Source: Duganella sp. 1224 (GTDB lineage Bacteria; Pseudomonadota; Gammaproteobacteria; Burkholderiales; Burkholderiaceae_D). From it: a stretch of 64,000 nucleotides of DNA. Position numbers and translations under genes: made by a program. Shown one piece after another: positions 34,262 to 43,672 of the stretch; the stretch's first letter is position 1, and each line of letters begins with the position of its first letter. The notes beneath the pieces were generated by a model. It worked only from the letters and a program-made list of their open reading frames with translations, was not told the origin of the DNA and did no database searches. The stretch covers positions 1,612,001 through 1,676,000 of the forward strand of contig NZ_JACBYS010000001.1 of NCBI RefSeq assembly GCF_013408245.1, read 5' to 3'.

Positions 34262-34603
34262 TCAGGCCAGAGGTGGAGCGCGGGAATGGAAGACGCAGGT
34301 GGTGCGTTCGCAGGCGGGCAGCGTGGCCGGCACCGTGACCGGGCCGGTGCTGAGGGTGGAGATGGCCAGCGTCAGCGGCGAACTGGTGATGGCGGCAGCC
34401 ATCTGCGCCACCGACACGCATTCCGCGCACACTTTGTGGACGGCGAGGCGCTTGCGGTGTTCCGCCTGGCCTTCTTCGGTCAGTTGAAGCTCTTGCTGCT
34501 CGGCGCCGATCCAGTGCGTATAGATGTGCGCCACCCCGACCTGCTGCGTCAGGAGCAGCAGGAGCGCAAGGAACACGTGCACGAAGGGGCGGCTGTACTT
34601 CAT
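34262..34603 (-). CDS. Small DUF2946-like exported protein of the zinc cluster
   Basis: I start it at 34603 (MKYSRPFVHVF), with 34612 as an alternative. The 113-residue product has a signal peptide (FVHVFLALLLLLTQQVGVAH) and a His/Cys segment (HIYTHWIGAEQ and VHKVCAECVSVAQMAAA). It resembles DUF2946-like small proteins that accompany metal receptors. It precedes the ZnuD-like receptor by 92 bases on the same strand and diverges from zur. A role as a periplasmic metal-binding helper is inferred only from context. Confidence 0.65.
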   Translation of the reverse strand: MKYSRPFVHVFLALLLLLTQQVGVAHIYTHWIGAEQQELQLTEEGQAEHRKRLAVHKVCAECVSVAQMAAAITSSPLTLAISTLSTGPVTVPATLPACERTTCVFHSRAPPLA

Positions 34604-34647
34604 GGCCGACATTCTAACCGCATTCGGCACCGTGTTACCATAGCGGG

Positions 34648-35079
34648 ATGCAAACAGATACCGCCGAATCACAAATCCGCGCCACCGGCGCCCGCGTCAC
34701 CCGCCAGCGCGTGCTGGTGCTGGACTTTTTGCTGGGCCAGAAAAAATCGCTGACCCACCACGAGATCCAGGCCCACCTGGCCAGGACGGCGCACGAGGAA
34801 CTGGATCCGGTCACGCTGTACCGCGTGCTGGAATGGCTGACCGAGAATGAACTGATCCACCGCATCGCCGGGGCCGACCAGGTATGGCGCTTCAGCGCCG
34901 GCGCCGGCCATCACGCGCACGAACATGCGCACTTCCAGTGCACCCGGTGCGAGCAGGTCACCTGCTTTACCGATGTGGCGCTGCCGCGCAAGATCAAGCT
35001 GCCGGACGGTTTCCAGACCCAGGAAATCGACTTCCTCATCAAGGGCACCTGCGCCAGCTGCAACCGCAAGCGGTCATAA
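34648..35079 (+). CDS. zur: Zur, Fur-family zinc-uptake regulator
   Basis: The 143-residue protein has the Fur-family winged helix (RVTRQRVLVLDFLLGQKKSL; LDPVTLYRVLEWLTENELIH) and a dimerisation domain with HHAHEHAHFQCTRCEQV and GTCASCNRK. The two CxxC pairs form the structural zinc site and the His-rich segment the sensing site. Length and motifs fit Zur rather than Fur, and the ZnuD-like receptor and CobW GTPase on either side are typical Zur targets. It would repress zinc-uptake genes when zinc is sufficient. Confidence 0.85.
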   Translation: MQTDTAESQIRATGARVTRQRVLVLDFLLGQKKSLTHHEIQAHLARTAHEELDPVTLYRVLEWLTENELIHRIAGADQVWRFSAGAGHHAHEHAHFQCTRCEQVTCFTDVALPRKIKLPDGFQTQEIDFLIKGTCASCNRKRS

Positions 35080-35094
35080 GCCGACCAATTGACT

Positions 35095-35113
35095 AACGCA
35101 ACTTTGTTGCATT
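35095..35113. promoter_or_regulatory. Palindrome 1 upstream of the CobW GTPase (candidate Zur site)
   Basis: GCAAC (35098-35102) and GTTGC (35106-35110) flank TTT, with AA and TT at the outer ends, in the AT-rich spacer after zur. It shares the TGCAA/TTGCA core with a second palindrome centred 38 bases downstream. Confidence 0.5.
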
Positions 35114-35133
35114 TACTGCCGAATCCGCTTAAT

Positions 35134-35150
35134 ATGCAACTCGATTGCAT
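35134..35150. promoter_or_regulatory. Palindrome 2 upstream of the CobW GTPase (candidate Zur site)
   Basis: ATGCAA (35134-35139) and TTGCAT (35145-35150) pair perfectly around five bases, 19 bases before the start codon. Its place between zur and a zinc-type GTPase, together with the first palindrome, suggests a Zur operator; I did not match it to a published Zur motif. Confidence 0.5.
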
Positions 35151-35169
35151 TAATGAAGCGAGATTCGTC

Positions 35170-36318
35170 ATGTCCATTCCAGATACCCGCCTGCCCGTCA
35201 CCGTCCTTTCCGGCTTTCTTGGCGCCGGCAAAACCACCCTGCTCAACCACGTCCTCGCCAACCGCGAAGGCCTGCGGGTGGCAGTCATCGTCAACGACAT
35301 GAGCGAGGTGAATATCGACGCCAGCCTGCTACGCGACGGCAGCAGCAACGCCGGCGCGGCCCTTTCGCGCACCGAGGAGAAAATGGTCGAAATGAGCAAT
35401 GGCTGCATCTGCTGCACCTTGCGCGAAGACCTGCTGCTGGAGGTGCGCCAGCTGGCCGCCGAGGGCCGCTTCGACTATCTGCTGATCGAGTCGACCGGCG
35501 TGGGCGAGCCGATGCCGGTGGCCGCCACCTTCGATTTCGAGGACGAGCATGGCCGCTCGCTCAACCAGGTGGCGCGCATCGACACGATGGTGACGGTGGT
35601 CGACGCCCTCAATCTGCTGGCCGACTACAACAGCACCGACTTCCTGGCGCAGCGTGGCGAAACCGCCGGCGAGGATGACGACCGTTCGCTGGCCGGCCTG
35701 CTGTCCGAGCAGATCGAATTTGCCGACGTGGTGGTGATCAGCAAAACCGATCTGGTGTCGCTGACGCAGTTGGGCGAGGTGCGCGCGGTGATCAAGGCGC
35801 TCAATCCGGGCGCCGCCATCGTGTCTGCGGAACGCGGCAATGTGCCGTTGCATCAGATACTCGGCACCGGCAAGTTCGATCTGGGGAAGGCCAGCGAAAT
35901 GGCCGGCTGGGCGCGCGAGCTGGCCGGCGAGCACGCGCCGGAAACCGACGAATACGGCATTGCCAGCTTTGTGCTGCGCGAGCCGCGCGCCCTGCATCCG
36001 CAGCGCTTCAGCCGCTTCCTCGATCACGCCTTCCCCGGCCTGCTGCGCGCCAAGGGCTATCTGTGGCTGGCCACGCGGCCGGAGTGGGCGGTGGTGTATT
36101 CACGGGCCGGCAGGATCGCCTCGGTGGAGCCGGTCGGCCGCTGGGCCGAGCCCTACGACGAGCGCTTCAACGAAGTGGTGTTCATCGGCCAGAACCTCGA
36201 CCGCGCCGCGATTGAGGAGGCATTCGCTTACTGCGTGCTGACCGACGCCGAACACGCCGCCGGCGAAGCGGCATGGCGGAATTACGCCGATCCCTTCCCG
36301 CAATGGTACGTGGAGTGA
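35170..36318 (+). CDS. CobW/COG0523-family GTPase (zinc metallochaperone type)
   Basis: The start at 35170 (MSIPDTRLP) gives 382 residues; an earlier in-frame start would lie inside the palindromic promoter. The protein has Walker [13 protein letters not shown] at about residues 14-25, the metal-binding CxCC motif in [13 protein letters not shown], and a base-recognition loop ISKTDL. A CobW C-terminal domain ([20 protein letters not shown]) follows. COG0523 members next to Zur deliver zinc to proteins under starvation (ZigA/ZagA type). Context supports that role rather than cobalamin synthesis. Two palindromes lie upstream. Confidence 0.9.
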   Translation: MSIPDTRLPVTVLSGFLGAGKTTLLNHVLANREGLRVAVIVNDMSEVNIDASLLRDGSSNAGAALSRTEEKMVEMSNGCICCTLREDLLLEVRQLAAEGRFDYLLIESTGVGEPMPVAATFDFEDEHGRSLNQVARIDTMVTVVDALNLLADYNSTDFLAQRGETAGEDDDRSLAGLLSEQIEFADVVVISKTDLVSLTQLGEVRAVIKALNPGAAIVSAERGNVPLHQILGTGKFDLGKASEMAGWARELAGEHAPETDEYGIASFVLREPRALHPQRFSRFLDHAFPGLLRAKGYLWLATRPEWAVVYSRAGRIASVEPVGRWAEPYDERFNEVVFIGQNLDRAAIEEAFAYCVLTDAEHAAGEAAWRNYADPFPQWYVE

Positions 36319-36335
36319 TGATATGATGCGCGTCC

Positions 36336-37466
36336 ATGAAAAAGACCCTCCTCACCCTCGCCTGCGCGCTGTCGCTGGGCGGCTGCGCGCAACTGCACGT
36401 CCGCCAGCCTGACACCATCTCCAGCCTGCGTTTCATCGGCGAGCAACGCCTGCCCTACCGCATGCAGTACGCCGGCACCATGGTTGGCGGCCTGTCCGGC
36501 ATCGATTACGATGCCACCCGCGACGAATGGGTGATGATCAGCGACGACCGTTCGCAACACAATCCGGCGCGCTACTACCGCGCCAGGCTGGCGTTCGACC
36601 AGCACACCTTCCAATCGGTGCAGCTGACCGGCGTAAGCCTGCTGCAGCAGCCGGATGGCAGCGTCTATCCGTCGAAGGAGGCGTACAGGGAAGGCCACGG
36701 CGTGGTGCCGGACCTGGAAACCCTGCGCGTCGATCCGCGCGACGGCAGCATCTGGTACGCCAGCGAGGGCGACGTCAAACTGGGCCTCGATCCCTTTGTA
36801 CGCCACGCACGACGCGACGGCGGCTTCCTGTCCGAACTGCCGCTGCCGCCGCTGTTCACGGTATCGAAGGAGCGCCTGTCCGGCCCGCGCGACAACCAGG
36901 CGTTTGAAGGACTGAGTTTCGCGCCGGACGGCCGCACGCTGTGGGTCTCGCTGGAAGGCCCGATGTACCAGGATGGCCCGGAGCCGGATCCGACGCACGG
37001 CGCGGTCAACCGCATCACCCATTTCGGCCGCGACGGCGAGGTGCTGGGGCAGTACGCCTATCCGCTGGACGCCATCCCCGCCAGGCCGGGCAAGGGCAAG
37101 GCCGCCGACAACGGCATCTCGGAGATGCTGGCGCTGAGCGATACCCGCATGCTGACGCTGGAACGCGCCGCCGTGCAGGCTGACGATGGCAGCTACAAGA
37201 CGTATGTGCGCATTTACGAGGTGGATGCCGCCGGCGCCACCGACGTGCAGCACCTGCCGACGCTGAAAGGCGCGCGCTTCACGCCGATGACAAAGCGGCT
37301 GGTGCTGGACCTGAGCAGCGTCGGCCTGCCCATCATCGATAACCTGGAAGGGATCGCGTTCGGCCCGCGCCTAGCCAACGGCCACGCCAGCCTGGTGCTG
37401 GTCTCGGACGACAACTTCAGCAAGTCCCAGGTGACCCAGTTCCTGCTGTTCGAGGTGCTCCCCTGA
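36336..37466 (+). CDS. Phytase-like esterase lipoprotein
   Basis: The 376-residue precursor has a lipoprotein signal (LLTLACALSLGGC), so it should be anchored by its N-terminal Cys. The rest is a phytase-like/esterase-like beta-propeller domain, with conserved LSGIDYDATRDEWVMISDDR near residue 50, VPDLETLRVDP near 123, and QAFEGLSFAPDGRTLWVSLE near 188. Family members hydrolyse phosphoesters, but the substrate is uncertain. It starts 17 bases after the CobW stop and may be cotranscribed. Its 3' end overlaps the end of the opposing RecQ-like gene by 96 bases. Confidence 0.85.
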   Translation: MKKTLLTLACALSLGGCAQLHVRQPDTISSLRFIGEQRLPYRMQYAGTMVGGLSGIDYDATRDEWVMISDDRSQHNPARYYRARLAFDQHTFQSVQLTGVSLLQQPDGSVYPSKEAYREGHGVVPDLETLRVDPRDGSIWYASEGDVKLGLDPFVRHARRDGGFLSELPLPPLFTVSKERLSGPRDNQAFEGLSFAPDGRTLWVSLEGPMYQDGPEPDPTHGAVNRITHFGRDGEVLGQYAYPLDAIPARPGKGKAADNGISEMLALSDTRMLTLERAAVQADDGSYKTYVRIYEVDAAGATDVQHLPTLKGARFTPMTKRLVLDLSSVGLPIIDNLEGIAFGPRLANGHASLVLVSDDNFSKSQVTQFLLFEVLP

Positions 37467-38699
37467 TATCGCCGGCGGCGACAGGCAGTTATCGCAACGG
37501 CAGCACTTCTCAAAACCGGGCACCGGATCGCCGAAATAGTCCAGCAGCAGCTTCCAGCGGCAAAAGCCGCTCTGCGCGTAGGAAATCATGCGCTCCAGCT
37601 TTTCGCGGTCGAGTTCATGCTTCTCGTCCGGCGCCTTGCTCTTCATGAGGAAGAACTTTTGCAGGCGCGTGTCGTCGTGGTAGTACAGCAGCGTGCATTC
37701 GGCGTCCTCGCCATCGCGGCCGGCGCGGCCGGACTCCTGGTAGTAGGCTTCCAGATTGCCGGGCACCTGCAGGTGAATGACAAAGCGCGTGTCGGTTTTG
37801 TCGATGCCCATGCCGAAGGCGTTGGTGGCCACCATGACGCGGCGCTCGCCGTTCATGAACAGGTTCTGGTTCTCGCTGCGCTCGGCCGCCTTTAAGCGGC
37901 CGTGATAGATGGTGACGCTTTCGCCGGCCTCGCGCAGCAGCTGATACGCCTCGTTGACCGCCTTGACGGTGGCGGCGTAGACAATGCCGACGCCCGGCGT
38001 GTCGCGTACCAGGTCCAGCAAGGTGGTGGTTTTCTCTTCGGGATTGGTGACCTGCCGCACCCGGTACTGCAGATTGGGGCGGTAAATCCCGGTGTTCACC
38101 ACGCGCATGCGCGGACGCCCAAGCTGGGCGCGGATATCGGCGATGACGTCGTCGGTAGCGGTTGCGGTCAAGGCCAGCACCTGTGGCTTGCCGAGCTTTT
38201 CCAGCACGGCGCCAATCTCCAGATAGGCCGGCCGGAAGTCGTGCCCCCACTGGGAGATGCAGTGCGCCTCGTCGATGACCACCAGCGCGATGGCCGCCTG
38301 CCGCAGCAGTTCCTGGAATTCAGGCGTGGCGAGGCGCTCGGGGGTGCAGAACACCACGTCCTTGCCGGCTTTTTCGATCGATTCCAGCGCTTCCAGCTCC
38401 TCGGCGCGCGACAAGCTGCTGTTGACTTGCGTCGCGCTGGCGATGCCCGCCTCCTCCAGCCGCTCCGCCTGGTCCTTCATCAGGGAGATCAGCGGCGAAA
38501 CCACCACCGTCATGCCGTCGAGCAGACGCGCGGGCAGTTGGTAGCACAGCGATTTGCCGCTGCCGGTGGGCATGACGGCCAGGGTGTCGCGGCCAGCCAG
38601 CACGCTGTCGATCACGCGGCGTTGGCCGTCGCGCAGGGATTCAATGCCGAACACCTTGCGCAGCAGCTTCGTTATCTGTTTGTCGGGCGATGTAGTCAT
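37371..38699 (-). CDS. RecQ-like ATP-dependent DNA helicase, C-terminally short
   Basis: The start at 38699 gives 442 residues. The helicase core is complete: TGSGKSLCYQLPA (Walker A), DEAHCISQWGHDFRPAYLEIG (motif II and aromatic-rich loop), and HLQVPGNLEAYYQESGRAGR (motif VI). The RecQ zinc domain follows (CRWKLLLDYFGD with CCRCDNC). The protein then ends after about 35 residues, without the winged-helix RQC or HRDC domains of full RecQ (about 600 residues). That tail is encoded antisense to the last 96 bases of the phytase-like gene and looks non-conserved, so the 3' end may have been lost. 3'-5' helicase activity is still plausible. Confidence 0.88.
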   Translation of the reverse strand: MTTSPDKQITKLLRKVFGIESLRDGQRRVIDSVLAGRDTLAVMPTGSGKSLCYQLPARLLDGMTVVVSPLISLMKDQAERLEEAGIASATQVNSSLSRAEELEALESIEKAGKDVVFCTPERLATPEFQELLRQAAIALVVIDEAHCISQWGHDFRPAYLEIGAVLEKLGKPQVLALTATATDDVIADIRAQLGRPRMRVVNTGIYRPNLQYRVRQVTNPEEKTTTLLDLVRDTPGVGIVYAATVKAVNEAYQLLREAGESVTIYHGRLKAAERSENQNLFMNGERRVMVATNAFGMGIDKTDTRFVIHLQVPGNLEAYYQESGRAGRDGEDAECTLLYYHDDTRLQKFFLMKSKAPDEKHELDREKLERMISYAQSGFCRWKLLLDYFGDPVPGFEKCCRCDNCLSPPAISGEHLEQQELGHLGLAEVVVRDQHQAGVAVG

Positions 38700-38782
38700 T
38701 CTTTCAGGGTAGAGAAAAACATATCGCCGGTATGTGCGCGGTCGCACTATACTATCGCTTTTCGCGGCTATCCCAAACAACG

Positions 38783-39115
38783 ATGGACCCCAGAAGAGAG
38801 CATGTACGGCGCCTGTTGCAAGTGGACGCCTATCTCACCGACATACACGGACAGCATACCCAACCGGCGCAGATCATCGATATTTCGCGCATGGGCGTGG
38901 CGTTCGTGAGCGACCAGGCCATGCCGGCCGATGAACAATTTGTACTGAATTTCTGCTTCCCCGGCAGCGCGATCCGCAACGAGATCACGCTGACGGTGGT
39001 CCATAGCCATCCGGTTGGCACCCATGGCCGCTACCGCAGCGGCGCGCGCTTCATGGCCATCTCCGAAGCCTGCGCCGACCGCATAGTCGATTACGTCACC
39101 ACCGCCCCCGCCTGA
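38783..39115 (+). CDS. PilZ-domain c-di-GMP receptor
   Basis: The start at 38783 (MDPRREHVRRLLQVD) gives 110 residues, essentially a single PilZ domain. The c-di-GMP-binding RxxxR is seen in RREHVRR, and the second motif reads IIDISRMGVAFVSD, a version of DxSxxG. It should bind c-di-GMP and pass the signal to a partner not seen here. A -10-like TATACT is at 38748-38753. The helicase gene diverges from it. Confidence 0.82.
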   Translation: MDPRREHVRRLLQVDAYLTDIHGQHTQPAQIIDISRMGVAFVSDQAMPADEQFVLNFCFPGSAIRNEITLTVVHSHPVGTHGRYRSGARFMAISEACADRIVDYVTTAPA

Positions 39116-39198
39116 CCCCTGCCAAACGGAAGTTGTCGCCGCGCCGGTTCGAGCGCATTGTAGCGTCCATAGCATTTTCCATATGTGGGCATACAGTT

Positions 39199-42100
39199 AT
39201 GTGGATCGTACAAATCGCCTTGCGGCGGCCCTACACCTTCATTGTGATGGCGCTGCTCATCCTGTTGTCGACACCCTTGGTGCTGTCCAAGATGGCGACC
39301 GACATCCTGCCGGAAATTGACATTCCCGTCATCAGCGTCATCTGGCAGTACAACGGCCTGTCCGCCGAGGAGATGGGGCACCGCATCGCCTCCACCACGG
39401 AGCGCAGCCTGACCACCACCGTCAACGACATCGCGCACATCGAGTCGCAGTCGCTGGCCGGTTCCACCATCGTCAAGATTTTCTTCCAGCCGAACGCCAA
39501 TATCCAGACCGCGCTGGCGCAGGTGGTGGCGGTGGAACAGGCGCAGCTCAAGCAGCTGCCGCCGGGCGTGCAGCCGCCGCTAATCATCAAGTACTCGGCG
39601 TCCAGCATCCCGGTGATCCAGCTTGGCCTGTCCAGCAGCAGCATGACCGAGCAGTCGATGTTCGACACGGCGGTCAACTTCCTGCGGCCGCAGCTGATCA
39701 CCATCCCGGGCGCCTCGGTGCCCTACCCTTACGGCGGCAAATCGCGCCTGGTGTCGGTGGACCTGGACACGCGCGCGCTGGCCGCCAAGGGCCTGACGCC
39801 GACCGACGTCACCAACGCCATCAGCGTGCAGAACCTGACGCTGCCGTCCGGCACCGCCAAGCTGGGCGCCACCGAGTACAACGTCAGCCTGAATGGCTCG
39901 CCGGACACCATCGCCGGCCTGAATCAGATTCCGGTGCTGAACAAGAATGGCGCGGTCACCTACCTGTCCGAAGTGGCGCACGTGCGCGACGGCTTCTCGC
40001 CGCAGACCAATATCGTGCGCCAGAACGGCGAACGCGGGGTGCTGTTGTCGGTACTGAGCAACGGCGGCGCCTCGACGCTGGACATCGTCAACTCGCTCAA
40101 GGCGCTGCTGCCACAAGCCATGCAGACCTTGCCCAAGGAGCTGAAGATCACGCCGCTGTTCGACCAGTCGCTGTTCGTCAAGGCCGCCGTCTCCGGCGTG
40201 ATCCGCGAGGCGCTGATCGCCGCACTGCTGACTGCCGCCATGATCCTGATCTTCCTCGGCAACTGGCGCAGCACCCTGATCATCGCGGTGTCCATCCCGC
40301 TGTCCATCCTGTCGTCGATCATGATGCTGTTCGCGCTGGGCGAAACCATCAACATCATGACGCTGGGCGGGCTGGCGCTGGCGGTCGGCATCCTGGTGGA
40401 CGACGCCACCGTCACCATCGAAAACATCGAGCGCCATATGCACCAGGGCTCGGACCTGTACACCGCCATCTCGGAGGGCGCCGGCGAAATCGCGGTGCCG
40501 GCGCTGGTGTCCACGCTGTGCATCTGCATCGTGTTCGTGCCGATGTTCTTCCTGACCGGCGTGGCGCGCTACCTGTTCGTGCCGCTGGCGCAGGCGGTGG
40601 TGTTTGCGATGATCGCTTCCTACATCCTGTCGCGCACCCTGGTGCCGACGCTGGTCATGCTGATGATGGGCCACGCCCACCAGGCCGCCGGCGGCAAGCC
40701 CAATCTGCTGCAGCGCGCCTACGAGCGCTTCAACGCCGGCTTCGAGCGCTTCCGCGGCGCCTACGTGGTGGTGCTGTCGTCGCTGCTGACGCACCGCCGC
40801 CGTTTCGGGCTGTCGTTCATCCTGTTCTGCGTGCTGTCGCTTGGGCTGGTGTTCACGCTGGGCCGCGACTTCTTCCCGTCGGTGGACGCGGGCCAGATCC
40901 GGCTGCACATGCGCATGCCGACCGGCACCCGCATCGAGGAAACCGCGCGCACCGTGGACGAGGTGGAAAAAGTCATCCGCACCGTGATTCCGCAGCGCGA
41001 CCTGCAGACCATCCTCGACAACTTGGGCACGCCCTACTCGGCCATCAATCTCTCGTACAGCAACGCCGGCACCATCGGCACGCTGGACGCCGAGATCCTG
41101 CTGTCGCTGAACGCCGACCACGCGCCGTCGCAGGGCTATATCGACCAGTTGCGGCGCGCGCTGCCCAAGCAGTTCCCCGGCGTGGAGTTCTTCTTCCAGC
41201 CGGCCGATATCGTCACGCAGATCCTCAATTTCGGCCAGCCGGCGGCGGTGGACATCCAGATCGCCGGCAAGGATGTGGCCAGCAATTACCAGATCGCCTC
41301 GGAGCTGATGAAGAAGGTCAAGCAGGTGCCGGGCACGGTCGACGTGCATATCCAGCAACGCATGGACCTGCCGACGCTGGGCCTGAAAATGGACCGCACG
41401 CAGATCAAGCAACTGGGCCTGAATCCGACCGACCTGGCGCAGAACCTGCTGATCACGCTGTCCGGCAGCTCGCAGACGCAGCCGGCGTTCTGGCTCAATC
41501 CGGCCAACGGCGTGGTGTACAACCTGGCGGTGCAGGCGCCCCAGTATCATATCGACGACCTGGACGCGCTGCTGCGCACCCCGGTGCGCGCGGCCGGCAC
41601 GCCGGGCGGCGCCGGCAACGGCGAGGACGCCAGCCAGCAGCTCAGCAGCCTGGTACAGGTGGTGCCGGCGGTGCAGCAGGCCAACGTCTCGCACTACAAC
41701 CTGACGCCGGTGATCGACATCTACGTCAGCGTCGAAGGCCGCGACCTCGGCTCCACCGCCGCCGACATCAACACGCTGGTGAAAGATGCGCGCGCCCATC
41801 TGCCGCGCGGCAGCAAGATCGACGTGCGCGGCCAGGTGGAGACCATGCAGTCGTCGTTCACCGGCCTGGGCATCGGCCTGGCGATGGCGATCGTGCTGGT
41901 GTACCTGCTGATCGTGGTGAACTTCCAGTCGTGGGTGGACGCCTTCATCATCATCACCGCCCTGCCGGCGGCGCTGGCGGGCATCGTCTGGATGCTGTTC
42001 CTGACGCGCACCACGCTGAGCGTGCCGGCGCTGACCGGGGCCATCATGACGATGGGCGTGGCCACCTCCAACTCGATCCTGATGGTGTCGTTCGCGCGCC

Positions 42101-42405
42101 AGCAGCTCGATGCCGGCGTGTCGGCGCTGTCGGCGGCGCTGGAGGCCGGCACCACGCGCATCCGGCCGGTGCTGATGACGGCGCTGGCCATGATCATCGG
42201 CATGGTGCCGATGGCCATCGGCTTCGGCGAAGGCGCCGAGCAGAACGCGCCGCTGGGCCGCGCCGTGATCGGCGGCCTGCTGTTCGCCACCGTTTCGACG
42301 CTGTTGTTTGTGCCGGTGGTATTCGCCACCGTGCACCGTTATTTTGAACAGCGTGCCGGCCGCGCCGCGCACGCCATGCCTGCTGTCGCTGAAGGGAACA
42401 CTTGA
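39199..42405 (+). CDS. RND efflux transporter, inner-membrane permease
   Basis: The start at 39199 (MWIVQIALRRPYTFIVMALL) places the first transmembrane helix at the N-terminus, as in RND permeases; the 1068-residue length is normal. TM4 keeps the proton-relay Asp pair (LAVGILVDDATVTIEN), and the late helices include ATSNSILMVSFARQQ. Two large periplasmic loops are present. It exports drugs or small molecules from periplasm or membrane to outside, driven by protons. It heads a three-gene operon with the adaptor (start two bases after its stop) and the outer-membrane channel. No regulator gene is adjacent. Confidence 0.95.
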   Translation: MWIVQIALRRPYTFIVMALLILLSTPLVLSKMATDILPEIDIPVISVIWQYNGLSAEEMGHRIASTTERSLTTTVNDIAHIESQSLAGSTIVKIFFQPNANIQTALAQVVAVEQAQLKQLPPGVQPPLIIKYSASSIPVIQLGLSSSSMTEQSMFDTAVNFLRPQLITIPGASVPYPYGGKSRLVSVDLDTRALAAKGLTPTDVTNAISVQNLTLPSGTAKLGATEYNVSLNGSPDTIAGLNQIPVLNKNGAVTYLSEVAHVRDGFSPQTNIVRQNGERGVLLSVLSNGGASTLDIVNSLKALLPQAMQTLPKELKITPLFDQSLFVKAAVSGVIREALIAALLTAAMILIFLGNWRSTLIIAVSIPLSILSSIMMLFALGETINIMTLGGLALAVGILVDDATVTIENIERHMHQGSDLYTAISEGAGEIAVPALVSTLCICIVFVPMFFLTGVARYLFVPLAQAVVFAMIASYILSRTLVPTLVMLMMGHAHQAAGGKPNLLQRAYERFNAGFERFRGAYVVVLSSLLTHRRRFGLSFILFCVLSLGLVFTLGRDFFPSVDAGQIRLHMRMPTGTRIEETARTVDEVEKVIRTVIPQRDLQTILDNLGTPYSAINLSYSNAGTIGTLDAEILLSLNADHAPSQGYIDQLRRALPKQFPGVEFFFQPADIVTQILNFGQPAAVDIQIAGKDVASNYQIASELMKKVKQVPGTVDVHIQQRMDLPTLGLKMDRTQIKQLGLNPTDLAQNLLITLSGSSQTQPAFWLNPANGVVYNLAVQAPQYHIDDLDALLRTPVRAAGTPGGAGNGEDASQQLSSLVQVVPAVQQANVSHYNLTPVIDIYVSVEGRDLGSTAADINTLVKDARAHLPRGSKIDVRGQVETMQSSFTGLGIGLAMAIVLVYLLIVVNFQSWVDAFIIITALPAALAGIVWMLFLTRTTLSVPALTGAIMTMGVATSNSILMVSFARQQLDAGVSALSAALEAGTTRIRPVLMTALAMIIGMVPMAIGFGEGAEQNAPLGRAVIGGLLFATVSTLLFVPVVFATVHRYFEQRAGRAAHAMPAVAEGNT

Positions 42406-42406
42406 T

Positions 42407-43672
42407 ATGTCCGAACATCGTCACGCCGCACTCGGCATCCATAGCTCCTCGGGAGAAGGCCACGCGTATCCGCATCGCGCGGCGGTATTCAAGCGCGCCA
42501 GGCTGGCCGGCGCCATCGTCGTCGCGCTGCTGCTGGTGGGCGGCGGCCTGACGCTGGCGCAGCGTTCCGTCCACGCGGACGGGCTGCATCAGGCCAGCGT
42601 GGCGCTGAACCAGCAGTATGTGGTGACCACCAGCGCCAAGGCCGCCAAGAGCGGCGAAGGCTTGACGCTGCCCGGCACCTTGCAGGGCCTGATCGAGTCG
42701 CCGATCTATGCGCGCGCCAGCGGCTATGTGCTGCGCTGGACCAAGGATATCGGCGCCCACGTCAACAAGGGCGATCTGCTGGCGGAGATCGACACGCCGG
42801 AAGTCGACCAGCAATTGTCGCAGGCGGTGGCGGCGCGCGAGCAGGCGGCGTCCAGCCTGGCGCTGGCCAAGACCTCGGCGGAGCGCTGGGAGGCGCTGAG
42901 CAAGCGCGACGCCGTGACCCAGCAGGAGCTCAACGAGCGTACCAGCGCCTACACCCAGGCGCAGGCCAACCTGGCGGCGGCCGAGGCCAATGTGCGGCGG
43001 CTGCAGCGCACCGAGGCGTTCAAGCGCGTGCTGGCGCCGTTCGCCGGCGTGGTGACGGCGCGCTCGGTCGAGGTCGGGGATCTGATCAACGGCGGCAACG
43101 GCGGCGCCGGCAACGCGCTGTTCCGGCTGGCGCAGGTGGACACCTTGCGGGTGTATGTCTACGTGCCGCAGTCGTACGCGCAGCGCATCAAGGTCGGCGA
43201 CAAGGTGACGATCACGCAGGCGGAATTGCCGGGCAAGGTGTTCGAGGGGGCGGTGGCGCGCACGGCCGGCGCCATCGACGCGGCCACCCGCACGCTGCAG
43301 CTGGAGATCAATCTGCCGAACAAGGATAACGCGCTGCTGGCCGGGTCGTATGTGCAGGTGTCATTGCCGCTGGACGGCAGCTCCGGCGCGCTGCTGGCGC
43401 CGTCCAACGTACTGCTGTTCCGCCCCGAGGGGCCGCGCGTGGCGGTGGTGGGCGACGGCGGCAAGGTCAGGCTGCAGCCGGTGACGCTGGGGCATGACCT
43501 GGGCACCAATATCGAACTGCTGAGCGGCGTGACCACCGCCGACAAGCTGGTGGTCAACCCGCCCGACTCGCTGGCCGATGGCGACGTGGTGCAGGTGCGC
43601 ACCGTCGCCGCCGGGGCCAGCGCGGGCGCCAGCGCCGGGGCGGGCGCCAGCGGCGCGAAGGCGGCGCCATGA
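42407..43672 (+). CDS. RND efflux periplasmic adaptor (membrane fusion protein)
   Basis: The start at 42407 directly follows the permease stop and gives 421 residues. An N-terminal anchor helix (LAGAIVVALLLVGGGLTLAQ) is followed by a lipoyl/barrel-sandwich domain (SPIYARASGYVLRWTKDIGA), an alpha hairpin with many Ala and Gln residues (about 140-215), and beta-barrel and membrane-proximal domains. The last 20 residues are a low-complexity Ala-Gly-Ser tail. It bridges the permease and the outer-membrane channel. The next gene overlaps its stop by four bases. Confidence 0.93.
   Translation: MSEHRHAALGIHSSSGEGHAYPHRAAVFKRARLAGAIVVALLLVGGGLTLAQRSVHADGLHQASVALNQQYVVTTSAKAAKSGEGLTLPGTLQGLIESPIYARASGYVLRWTKDIGAHVNKGDLLAEIDTPEVDQQLSQAVAAREQAASSLALAKTSAERWEALSKRDAVTQQELNERTSAYTQAQANLAAAEANVRRLQRTEAFKRVLAPFAGVVTARSVEVGDLINGGNGGAGNALFRLAQVDTLRVYVYVPQSYAQRIKVGDKVTITQAELPGKVFEGAVARTAGAIDAATRTLQLEINLPNKDNALLAGSYVQVSLPLDGSSGALLAPSNVLLFRPEGPRVAVVGDGGKVRLQPVTLGHDLGTNIELLSGVTTADKLVVNPPDSLADGDVVQVRTVAAGASAGASAGAGASGAKAAP

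Noticed and set aside
39580..42372. A 930-codon open frame on the minus strand
   Set aside because: It lies wholly antisense to the RND permease, which has clear family motifs; the antisense product has shadow composition.
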